From positions 62,001 through 126,000 of the forward strand of contig CAVRWX010000018.1 of the NCBI GenBank assembly GCA_963725035.1: a stretch of 64,000 nucleotides of DNA, given 5' to 3'. The stretch is from JALZKA01 sp963725035. GTDB lineage: Bacteria; Actinomycetota; Thermoleophilia; Solirubrobacterales; 70-9. Shown here piece after piece: positions 51,308 to 59,450 of this stretch. The notes under the pieces were generated by a model. That model had not been told where the DNA came from, ran no database searches, and saw only the letters and a program-made list of their open reading frames with translations. The translations under genes and the position numbers were made by a program. Every line of letters starts with the position of its first letter. Position 1 is the first letter of the stretch.

Positions 51308-52147
51308 ATGCCCGCCGAGCCCCGAGTTCCGACCGTGATCTCGATCGCCGGCTCGGATTCGGGCGGCGGCGCCGGAATCCAGGCAGACCTCAAGGCCTTT
51401 GCCCGTTGCGGTGTCCACGGGACGACCGCGATCACCGCCCTGACGGCTCAGAACACCGTGGGCGTCGAGGCAGTCGTGTCCACGCCGCCCGAGATGATCG
51501 TCGCCCAGGTCCGCGCCGTCGCCTCGGACATCGGCATCGACGCGGTGAAGATAGGCATGCTCGGCGACGAGGCGACGATCGACGCCGTAATCGAGTCGCT
51601 TGGCGTGATCGAGAAGTACCGCCGCGGCGTGCCTGTGGTCCTGGATCCGGTTATGGTCGCCGAGAGCGGCGCGGCGCTCCTCGACCCGGACGCGAAGGCG
51701 GCGCTGATCGAGCGCCTGCTGCCTCTTACGACCGTCGTGACTCCCAACCTGTCCGAGGCCCGCGAGCTGGTCGGCCGGCGCGAGGGCGGAACCCAGCGCG
51801 AACTCGGCGAAACGATCCTCGGCCTGGGGCCAGGAGCTGTGATCGTCACGGGTGGGCATACCGAGAACGGCGCCGACGTGCTGGTGGACGCGAACGGCTA
51901 CCTCGAGATCGACGGCCCGCGCTTCGAAGACGGCGCCGCGCATGGCTCGGGCTGCACCCACTCATCGGCGCTTGCGGCCCTCTTGGCGCGCGGGATGGAG
52001 CTCGACGAGGCCGCGCGATGGGCACGCGAGATCGCAGCCGAGGCGGTCGGCCACGGCCTGCGCGAGATCGGCGCCGGCCCCGGCCCCGTGGACGTGCTTC
52101 GCATCAGGCGACGCGAGATCGACCCGCCACACCTCAAGGACCTCTAG
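51308..52147 (+). CDS. thiD: Hydroxymethylpyrimidine (phosphate) kinase
   Basis: A ribokinase-fold enzyme of thiamine synthesis. SIAGSDSGGGAGIQADLKAF, TALTAQNT, DPVMVAESGAALL and HGSGCTHSSALAALLA (anion hole and catalytic region) are all there. Only six bases follow dprA, so no TPP riboswitch is possible; it depends on the upstream transcript. No other thi gene is near. Confidence 0.93.
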   Translation: MPAEPRVPTVISIAGSDSGGGAGIQADLKAFARCGVHGTTAITALTAQNTVGVEAVVSTPPEMIVAQVRAVASDIGIDAVKIGMLGDEATIDAVIESLGVIEKYRRGVPVVLDPVMVAESGAALLDPDAKAALIERLLPLTTVVTPNLSEARELVGRREGGTQRELGETILGLGPGAVIVTGGHTENGADVLVDANGYLEIDGPRFEDGAAHGSGCTHSSALAALLARGMELDEAARWAREIAAEAVGHGLREIGAGPGPVDVLRIRRREIDPPHLKDL

Positions 52148-52156
52148 GTCAAAGGC

Positions 52157-52760
52157 TCAGTCCGACGGAAAGGTATGGACCTGCGCGTAGCACTCTGCGC
52201 TGGAGGGGTCCTCTACGGCAAACAGCTCCACGAGAACGCCCTTGCTGCCGTCGGGAAGGACCAGTGAGACCTCGTGGTGGACTCGATCTTCGCTGACGGC
52301 CGGGCTGAGGTATCCCCCGTCATTCAGCGCCTTGTTGGACGGGAACACGGCATCCGCCTCATTCGTCGCCGACGTCCATCCCCGCGAGAGCGAAGTGGCG
52401 ATGGCCACATCGCCAAGGAGGTTCCTGAACTGGACGGAAACGGAGTCGTCATTGGCGACTCCCGGTGTGCCGTTGTCGTCGCAGTAGACCTCGGTCTGAA
52501 CGTAGCCCGGGAGCTCGTCGATGAACGGGCTCCCCGAAACGAACCCTTCGTCGACCGTCAGGCGGGCCTCGTCGAAGTTCTTAACGACCTTGCCCTGAAG
52601 GTCGTCGGATCTTCACCTGACCGTTCTTGATGTGCTTGGACCTGACCGAGTCCTTGTCGAGGCTCACTGCGGCATACGCCCCCGCGCTCAGCGCGACGAA
52701 CAACGCGAGCGAAGCCGTGACGTTCGAGTAGCTCAGCTTGCCCGCGACCTTCGAGACCAC
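52157..52760 (-). CDS. Exported Thermoleophilia-type surface protein, with a +1 frame disruption
   Basis: About 200 residues. The N-terminus (KLSYSNVTASLALFVALSAG) is a signal anchor in the style of many Solirubrobacterales secreted proteins, followed by AYAAVSLDKDSVRSKHIKNG. One extra A near 52618 separates GQVK from SDDLQGKVVKNFDEARL; the rest is continuous to the stop. Two cysteines (YCDDNG, ECYAQ) may pair. GTG 52760 has AGAAGGGG before it. Function unknown. It converges with thiD and is divergent from ilvD. Confidence 0.7.
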
Positions 52761-52800
52761 TTCGCCCCTTCTGTTTCACATGGCCTGACAGGGGCGACCA

Positions 52801-52819
52801 TACACTCATTCGCCCGATG
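52801..52819 (+). promoter_or_regulatory. -10 box of ilvD
   Basis: TACACT at 52801-52806 lies ten bases before the ATG at 52817. There is no branched-chain leader peptide. Confidence 0.45.
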
Positions 52820-54513
52820 AGCCAAGCGAACGGAGAAACCCGCACCGCGCTCCCGCGCCCGCGCTCCGCTGCCGTCTTCGACGGCCCAGATCGCGCTGCC
52901 GCGCGTGCCTACATGAAGGGCATCGGGTTCGACGACGACGCGCTCAAGCGGCCGACGATCGGCATCGCCAACACCTGGATCGAGGCGATGCCCTGCAACT
53001 TCCACCTCCGCGGTCTCGCCGAGCACATCAAGGCCGGCGTGCGGGCGGCCGGGGGACGCCTATGGAGTTCAACACGATCGCGATCTCGGACGGGATCACG
53101 ATGGGAACCGCGGGCATGAAGAGCTCGCTGGTCAGCCGCGAGGTGATCGCCGACTCGATCGAGCTCACTGCGCGGGGCTACCAGTTCGACGCGATCGTCG
53201 CCCTCTCCGCGTGCGACAAGACGATCCCCGGCTGCGTGATGGCGCTTGCGCGCCTCGACATCCCGTCGGTGATGCTCTACGGCGGCTCAATCGCTCCGGG
53301 CCGCTACAAGGGTCGCGACGTGACCATCCTCGACGTCTTCGAGGCCATCGGCGCCCACAACGCGGGCACGATGACCGAGGAGGAGCTGACCGAGCTCGAG
53401 GACGTCGCGAGTCCGGGCGCCGGTGCCTGCGGCGCCCAGTTCACCGCGAACACGATGGCCTGCGCTTTCGAGGCGCTCGGCATCTCGCCTGGCGGCTCGG
53501 CCATGGTCCCGGCGGAGGAGGACTCGAAGACGACGGTCGCCGAGAAGATCGGCGAGCTGGTCATGCAGGTCCTGGCCGCGGATCTCAAGCCCAGCCAGAT
53601 CATCACCAGGGAGTCACTCGAGAACGCGATCGCCTGCGTGTGCGCTTCCGGAGGCTCCACGAACGCGGTCCTCCACCTGCTTGCCGTTGCCCGCGAGGCG
53701 GGCGTCGACCTGGAGATCGACGACTTCGAGCGGATCTCGCGCCAGACGCCGCTCTTCGCGGACCTGAAGCCCGGCGGCCGATACGTCGCCACAGACCTCT
53801 TCGCCGCGGGCGGCGTGCCCCTCATCCTGAGCCGGCTCTCTGAGGCCGGGCTCCTTCACCGCGACCAGATCACGGTGAGCGGCAGGACGGTGGGGGAGGA
53901 GGCCGACGCGGTGCGTGAGACCCCCGGCCAGGATGTCGTCCGCCCCGTCTCGGACCCGGTGAAGGCCCAGGGCGGCCTCGCCATCCTGCGCGGCAACCTC
54001 GCTCCCGAGGGCGCGGTGGTCAAGGTCGCCGGGACCGAGCGCATGGGCCAGACCGGCCCCGCGCGGGTTTTCGAGTGCGAGGAGGACGCGTTCCAGGCGG
54101 TCAAGAAGGACCAGATCAACGCCGGTGACATCGTCGTCATCCGCAACGAGGGGCCGACGGGTGGTCCCGGGATGCGCGAGATGCTCGCGGTGACGGCAGC
54201 GATCGTGGGCGCCGGCCACGGCAACGACGTCGCGATGATCACCGACGGGCGCTTCTCCGGCGCGACGCGCGGGCTCATGATCGGGCACGTTGCCCCTGAA
54301 GCGGTGAAGGGCGGCCCGATCGCCGCTATCCGCGAGGGCGACGAGATCACGATCGATGTCGAAGCGCGCACGATCGGCGTCGCCCTCTCCGACGAGGAGA
54401 TCGCGAAGCGCGTCGCCGCCTATGAGCCGCCCGAGCCGCCGTTCAAGTCGGGCGTCATGGCCAAGTACGCGGCAACGGTCTCCAGCGCCTCGGCCGGAGC
54501 GATCACCGTCTGA
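52817..54513 (+). CDS. ilvD: Dihydroxy-acid dehydratase, with a one-base frame disruption
   Basis: The Fe-S dehydratase of valine/isoleucine synthesis. The cluster cysteines are in EAMPCNFHL, ALSACDKTIPGCVMA and GACGAQFTANTMAC. TDGRFSGATRGLMIGHVAPEA is the C-terminal signature. The first 80 residues are in another frame: the G-run at 53051-53055 appears one base short, and six Gs would join AAGG to TPMEFNTIAISDG. This homopolymer context points to a sequencing error. Confidence 0.92.
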
Positions 54514-55400
54514 TGGCACGAAGCAGCAGTCCACTTGCAGAGTTCGCCGACTCCAAGGAGCTCGTGCCGGCTGAGCGCCGCTCCGAGCTCATGTCGCCGA
54601 TCGAGCCCGAGCGAACGCTGAACGACTGGGGCCGATCCGAGCGGGTCGAGGGCTTCATGGACGAGACCCTCTACGAGTTCTTCTACCGCTATTGGTTCCG
54701 GGTGGAGGTCGAGGGCGTCGAGAACGTCCCCTCCGAGGGCGGCGCGCTCCTGGTCTCGAACCACGCTGGGGCGCTGCCTCCCGACGCGCCCATGATCGCC
54801 AAGGCGATCAATGAAGAGCATCCCCGCCCGCGCCCGCTCTATCTCACGGTCGAGCACTTCTTCAAGGGCTATCCGGGCTTCTCGATGCTGGTGCCGAAGA
54901 TCGGCGGCGTCGCGGCACACCCAGCGAACGTCCACCGGCTCCTCCACGACGAGAAGCAGCTGGTTCTGGTCTTTCCCGAGGGCCGCAAGGGCACCGAGAA
55001 GCTCTACAAGGACCGCTACCGCCTGCGGCGCTTCGGCCGCGGCGGCTTTGTCGAAGCGGCGATGCGGGCGGAGGCAAAGCTGGTGCCGCTGTGCGTCGTC
55101 GGCGCCGAAGAGGCGATGCCGGCCTTCGCCCAGGTGCCGTTCCTCCAGAAGCTGACGGGGCTCATCTACTTCCCGATCACGCCGACGTTCCCGTGGCTCG
55201 GGCCCCTAGGGATGATGGGCTACCTCCCGGCCAAGTTCAAGATCCGCTTCCTCGAGCCGATCGATATGGCCGAGCTGGGCGGAAAGGACGCCGCGCAGGA
55301 CAAGGCGCTCGTCCAGACCGTCGCCCAGGAGGTACGCGCGCGCATCCAGGAGAACCTCCACGACATGCTCGGAAAGCGAAAGAGCGTGTGGTTCGGATGA
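54513..55400 (+). CDS. Lysophospholipid acyltransferase (PlsC-like)
   Basis: Acyltransferase domain with VSNHAGALPPDAPMIA (the HX4D-like block, here with a longer gap), FPEGRKGTEKLY and VPLCVVGAEEAMP. About 60 polar residues precede the domain. It probably acylates lysophosphatidate or a similar lipid. It starts one base into the ilvD stop and overlaps the next SDR gene; the same acyltransferase-epimerase pair occurs in mycobacteria as I recall (Rv0502-Rv0501). Confidence 0.83.
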   Translation: MARSSSPLAEFADSKELVPAERRSELMSPIEPERTLNDWGRSERVEGFMDETLYEFFYRYWFRVEVEGVENVPSEGGALLVSNHAGALPPDAPMIAKAINEEHPRPRPLYLTVEHFFKGYPGFSMLVPKIGGVAAHPANVHRLLHDEKQLVLVFPEGRKGTEKLYKDRYRLRRFGRGGFVEAAMRAEAKLVPLCVVGAEEAMPAFAQVPFLQKLTGLIYFPITPTFPWLGPLGMMGYLPAKFKIRFLEPIDMAELGGKDAAQDKALVQTVAQEVRARIQENLHDMLGKRKSVWFG

Positions 55401-56491
55401 GCGATACGCGGCGCGTCCTTCTGACCGGGCTTTCGACCTACTGGGGCGGGCGCCTGGCTCAGGCGCTCGAGGCGTTCGAGGACGTCGAGACGATCATCGG
55501 CGTCGACTCCGAGGAGCCGCGCATTGAGCTCGAGCGGACGGAGTACGTGAAGGTCTCGAACCAGCACGGCCTGCTTGCGCGGATCGTCAAAGCGGCGCAG
55601 ATCGACACCGTCATCGACACCAGGCTCACCGTGAACTCCGTGTCGGCGTCGCCGCGCGGTGCGCACGAGAACAACGTGATCGGGACGATGAACATCCTTA
55701 CCGCCTGCTCGGGACAGGACTCCCCGGTGCGCCAGTTCATCTTCAAGAGCTCGGCCTACTACTACGGCTCCGAGCAGGACGACCCCGCCTTCTTCCACGA
55801 GGGAATGCTGCGCCCACACCCGCCGCGAACGCCGCTCGAGCGCGACATCGTCGAGGCGGAGACTGCGGTTGCGGAGTTCGCCGAGAAGCGTCCCGAGACG
55901 GAGGTCACGATCCTTCGCTGCGCGAACGTCCTGGGCCCGGACGTCGATACCGCGTTCACGCGCATGTTCGATTTGCCGGCGGTGCCGATGGTGCTCGGCT
56001 TCGACCCCAGGATCCAGTTCGTCCACGAGGACGACGTGGTCCACGCCCTCGAGCACTGCGTCTTCCACGGCACGCCCGGCGTCTTCAACGTCGCGGCCGA
56101 CGGGGTCCTGTCTTTGAGCGAGGCGGCATCGGTCCTGGGCAAGCGGACCGCGCCGGTCCTGCCGCCGTGGGGAACGGGGCTCGTCGCCGGGCCGCTCAGG
56201 AGCCTCGGCTTCAAGGTCCCGAGCGAGATGCTCAACCTGATGCGCTTCGGGCGCGGCCTGGACAACCGCCGGTTCAAGGCGACGGGCTTCGAATACGGGC
56301 ATACGTCCCGCGAGGCGGTGGCAAAGCTCGGACAGCACCTGCGGCTTGATCCGGTCATGCGAGGCGTCGATGCGGGCTACAGGTATGAGCGCGAGGTGGA
56401 GGAGTTCCTGCGTTGGAGCCCGCACGTCCAGCGCGACCGCCCGGGCGAGAAAACAGGCGTCGAAGCCGATAGCGACCTGCTGGGGATCTGA
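55397..56491 (+). CDS. NAD-dependent epimerase/dehydratase (SDR)
   Basis: A 364-residue extended SDR. The nucleotide motif is degenerate: VLLTGLSTYWGGRLAQALE in place of TGxxGxxG. The catalytic pair YYYGSEQ is weakly of the YxxxK type, with no lysine seen at the usual place. IQFVHEDDVVHALEHCVF is conserved. The reaction is unknown; it may act as a binding protein linked to lipid synthesis. Confidence 0.75.
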   Translation: MSDTRRVLLTGLSTYWGGRLAQALEAFEDVETIIGVDSEEPRIELERTEYVKVSNQHGLLARIVKAAQIDTVIDTRLTVNSVSASPRGAHENNVIGTMNILTACSGQDSPVRQFIFKSSAYYYGSEQDDPAFFHEGMLRPHPPRTPLERDIVEAETAVAEFAEKRPETEVTILRCANVLGPDVDTAFTRMFDLPAVPMVLGFDPRIQFVHEDDVVHALEHCVFHGTPGVFNVAADGVLSLSEAASVLGKRTAPVLPPWGTGLVAGPLRSLGFKVPSEMLNLMRFGRGLDNRRFKATGFEYGHTSREAVAKLGQHLRLDPVMRGVDAGYRYEREVEEFLRWSPHVQRDRPGEKTGVEADSDLLGI

Positions 56492-56543
56492 AAGGACGTT
56501 TGCGTCGTACCTAGAAAGGGAGTCTTCGTAAGGACATCATCCC

Positions 56544-56561
56544 TACCCTTCTAATCAGGTG
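56544..56561 (+). promoter_or_regulatory. -10 box of the L,D-transpeptidase gene
   Basis: TACCCT at 56544-56549 lies nine bases before the GTG at 56559. Confidence 0.45.
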
Positions 56562-57596
56562 GGTCGCAAGCTTTACATCGCGGTCGTACTCGCAATCGTG
56601 CTGCTGCTGGCAGGCGCGGTCGGTGCGTACGCGTGGGACAAGTCCCGCTCCGATGAGATCGCCGAGGGCATCACGATCGGTGGCATCAACGTCGGCGGCA
56701 TGACCGAGGAAGAGGCGGCCGACACCGTTTCCGACACGCTGGTCGAGCCGCTCGACGAGAACGTCGTCGTGGTCCACGACGGGACGAAGTACATCCTGAG
56801 CGCCGAAAAGCTCGCGGTCCACGCCGATGTCGCCTCGAGTGTCCAGGCAGCCATGAACGCAAGTCAGGAGGGCGGCCTCCCCACCCGAATCTGGCGCTAC
56901 GCGACCGGCGGCGAGGTCAACGAGGCGATCGAGCCCGAGGTCGACTACGACCAGGCCGAGATCGACAAGTTCATCGAGATCATCGCCGACGACGTCCACC
57001 AGGAGCCGATGAACGCTTCGGTCGAGCCGACGGCGACCTCGATCGAGCCCGTCCACGAGCAGGTTGGATATGCACTCCGCCAGGAGGATCTGCGCGAGAA
57101 GGTCATGGCCGCTGTCAAGTCGCCGGGCGACGGCAAGATCAAGGCGAGCGTCGAGGAGACCGAGCCCGAGGTCACGACCGCCGACCTGGCCGATCAGTAT
57201 CCCGTCTACCTCACGGTCAACCGCTCCACCTTCCAGCTCAAGCTCTGGGAGAACCTCGAGCTAGCGGAGACATACACCGTCGCGATCGGCGCCGCCGGGT
57301 TCGATACCCCGACCGGCGAATACTCGATCCAGAACAAAGCCGTCGACCCGACCTGGAGCGTTCCCGACTCGGACTGGGCGGGCGACCTGGCCGGCACGAC
57401 CGTTCCCGGCGGCGCGGCCAACAACCCCCTCAAGGCTCGCTGGCTGGGCATCTACGACGGCGCCGGCATCCACGGCACCGACGACACCGCATCGCTCGGC
57501 AGCGCCGCCTCACACGGCTGCGTGCGAATGGCCGTTCCGGACGTGATCGAGCTGTATGACGAAGTCCCAGTCGGCACGCCGATCTACATCGGCTAG
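56559..57596 (+). CDS. L,D-transpeptidase with VanW-type/PG-binding N-domain
   Basis: One N-terminal signal anchor (LYIAVVLAIVLLLAGAVGAYA) is followed by a PG_binding_4-like domain (GGINVGGMTEEEAADTV). The C-terminal YkuD domain has YLTVNRSTFQLKLWENLE, the GIYDGAGIHGT histidine and ASHGCVRMAVPDV with the catalytic cysteine. It forms 3-3 cross-links in peptidoglycan. Length 345. It has its own promoter. Confidence 0.92.
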   Translation: MGRKLYIAVVLAIVLLLAGAVGAYAWDKSRSDEIAEGITIGGINVGGMTEEEAADTVSDTLVEPLDENVVVVHDGTKYILSAEKLAVHADVASSVQAAMNASQEGGLPTRIWRYATGGEVNEAIEPEVDYDQAEIDKFIEIIADDVHQEPMNASVEPTATSIEPVHEQVGYALRQEDLREKVMAAVKSPGDGKIKASVEETEPEVTTADLADQYPVYLTVNRSTFQLKLWENLELAETYTVAIGAAGFDTPTGEYSIQNKAVDPTWSVPDSDWAGDLAGTTVPGGAANNPLKARWLGIYDGAGIHGTDDTASLGSAASHGCVRMAVPDVIELYDEVPVGTPIYIG

Positions 57597-57668
57597 CCGC
57601 GCGGGCTCGCGGCAGGTTTGTTGCGTGAGTAGGTAACGCAGGGCCGGGCCGGAAAGACTGTCGCGAGT

Positions 57669-58604
57669 ATGGGAAGCGCGACTGCGAGTGAAGGCGTGGA
57701 GGGGACGAAGCTAAGCCCCCGCTGGGAGGCCGCCCTCCTCGGGTTCGCGCGTGAACAGGACCGCCGCGGAGCGGCCGCTGCAACCAAGCGGGCGTACGCG
57801 TCGGACCTGTGCGAATTGGCCGAATGGGCGACCGCGCGTGGCACCGAGCCCGGCGAGCTCCGGTACCGCGACCTGCGCGGGTTCGCCGCCCACCTCTCCG
57901 GACGCGGCCTAAAGAAGTCGAGCATCGGCCGCAAGCTCGCCGCGGTGCGGACCTTCCACGGCCACCTGGTCGATGCGGGTCAAGCCGACTCGAACCCCGC
58001 CGAGCTCCTACCCACCCCGAAGCGCGAGCAGCGGTTGCCACGGACTCTCGGGCGCGAAGACGTCGCCGAGCTCCTCGACCGCATCCCGGTCAAGACGCCG
58101 CTCGAGGCGCGCGACCGAGCGATGTTCGAGCTGGCCTACTCGTGTGGCCTTCGGGCCGAGGAGATCGTGAATCTCAACACCGACTCGATGAACTTCGACT
58201 CCGAGGAGCTTCGCGTGGTCGGCAAAGGCTCGAAGACGCGGCTGGTCCCGATCGGAGAGCCCGCGCAGAAGGCACTTCGGCGCTACCTGGAGACGGCGCG
58301 CCACGCGCTGACGGGAGGGCCACGGACGGATGCGCTCTTCCTTTCGCGGAACGGCCTGCGCCTCTCGACCTCGGACGTCCGCAGAAGGCTCCAGATCTGG
58401 GTCAGAGAGCTCTCCAAACATGGTCGTGTGTCGCCCCATTCGCTTCGTCATTCCTTCGCCACCCACCTATTGGAGGGGGGTGCGGACCTCCGATCGATCC
58501 AGGAGCTTCTCGGTCATTCGTCCGTCTCCACGACCCAGATCTACACACGAGTCGAGCCACAGACATTGCGAGATGCCTATCAACGGAGCCATCCGCGCGC
58601 CTGA
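57669..58604 (+). CDS. Tyrosine recombinase XerC/XerD
   Basis: The N-terminal SAM-like domain is followed by the catalytic domain with the full set: R in SCGLRAEEIV, K in GKGSKTRLVP, HSLRHSFATHLL, and Y in GHSSVSTTQIYTRVEP. Length 311 is that of chromosome-dimer resolvases, not phage integrases. It is next to the WhiG-type sigma gene, as in Streptomyces. Whether it is XerC or XerD cannot be decided. Confidence 0.9.
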   Translation: MGSATASEGVEGTKLSPRWEAALLGFAREQDRRGAAAATKRAYASDLCELAEWATARGTEPGELRYRDLRGFAAHLSGRGLKKSSIGRKLAAVRTFHGHLVDAGQADSNPAELLPTPKREQRLPRTLGREDVAELLDRIPVKTPLEARDRAMFELAYSCGLRAEEIVNLNTDSMNFDSEELRVVGKGSKTRLVPIGEPAQKALRRYLETARHALTGGPRTDALFLSRNGLRLSTSDVRRRLQIWVRELSKHGRVSPHSLRHSFATHLLEGGADLRSIQELLGHSSVSTTQIYTRVEPQTLRDAYQRSHPRA

Positions 58605-58635
58605 ACGCGTAGGTTTAGGGCCCCAGAAAGAGCTT

Positions 58636-59421
58636 ATGGAGATCAACGTAAAGGCAGTCGAACTTCGCGAGCTTTGGCGGAGCTACAAGGTCGACGGAGA
58701 TGAACACGCGCGCGAGCGCCTCGTCGTCGCCTATTCGCCCCTGGTCAAGTTCATCGCGGGACGCATGGCGTCCGGCCTTCCTTCGCATGTCGAGGAGTCC
58801 GATCTCGTCTCCTACGGCCTCCTGGGGCTGATCGGCGCGATCGAGCGCTTCGACCTCGAGCGCGAGATCAAGTTCGAGACCTTTGCCGTCGCCCGCATCA
58901 AGGGTGCGATCATCGACGAGCTTCGCTCGCTCGACTGGGTCCCGCGGAGCGTCCGCTCCCGTGCCCGCGACGTCGAGAGGGCTCACGCCGCACTCGAGGG
59001 CTCGCTCGGCCGAGCGCCCACCGACGAGGAGATGGCGGTCAAGCTCGAGATAACCGTGGACGAGTTCCACGACGTCCTGCTCGAGATCGCAAACTCGTCC
59101 GTCCTCGCGCTCGACGATCTCTGGACGTTCGCCGATCCCGAGGGCGGCGGCGGCCAGATCTCGGTCCTCGACACGATTCAGGACCCGAATGCTCTCGATC
59201 CCGAGCATGAGGCCAATACAGCCGAGCTCAAGAGCCGCCTTGCCGACGCAATCGAATCGCTGCCCGAGCGCGAGCGCCTGGTGATCGCCCTCTACTACTA
59301 CGAGAGCCTCACGCTCCGCGAGATCGGCGAGGTGCTGGGCGTCACCGAGTCGCGCGTATCCCAGCTTCACACCAAGGCCGTCCTCGCGCTCCGCTCGCGC
59401 TTCCAGGCCACACCGCTTTAG
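58636..59421 (+). CDS. RNA polymerase sigma factor, WhiG/FliA family
   Basis: A 261-residue sigma-28-type factor with region 2 (YSPLVKFIAGRMASGLPSHV, ESDLVSYGLLGLIGAIERFD), region 3 (RAPTDEEMAVKLEI) and region 4 (LPERERLVIALYYYESLTLRE). FliA controls flagellar genes; WhiG controls sporulation in Streptomyces. No flagellar gene lies near. ATG 58636 with AGAAAGAGC upstream fits the family start. The role here is unknown. Confidence 0.88.
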   Translation: MEINVKAVELRELWRSYKVDGDEHARERLVVAYSPLVKFIAGRMASGLPSHVEESDLVSYGLLGLIGAIERFDLEREIKFETFAVARIKGAIIDELRSLDWVPRSVRSRARDVERAHAALEGSLGRAPTDEEMAVKLEITVDEFHDVLLEIANSSVLALDDLWTFADPEGGGGQISVLDTIQDPNALDPEHEANTAELKSRLADAIESLPERERLVIALYYYESLTLREIGEVLGVTESRVSQLHTKAVLALRSRFQATPL

Positions 59422-59450
59422 AAGCGCCCAGCTAATAGATTTCCGGGGGA

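Noticed and set aside
52157..52816. Branched-chain leader peptide before ilvD
   Set aside because: The region is a minus-strand surface-protein gene, and ilvD has a -10 box ten bases before its ATG.
57669..58604. Tyrosine recombinase as a prophage integrase
   Set aside because: Length and motifs fit XerC/D, it lies beside a WhiG/FliA sigma gene in a housekeeping context, and no tRNA-flanked direct repeats or phage genes are seen.
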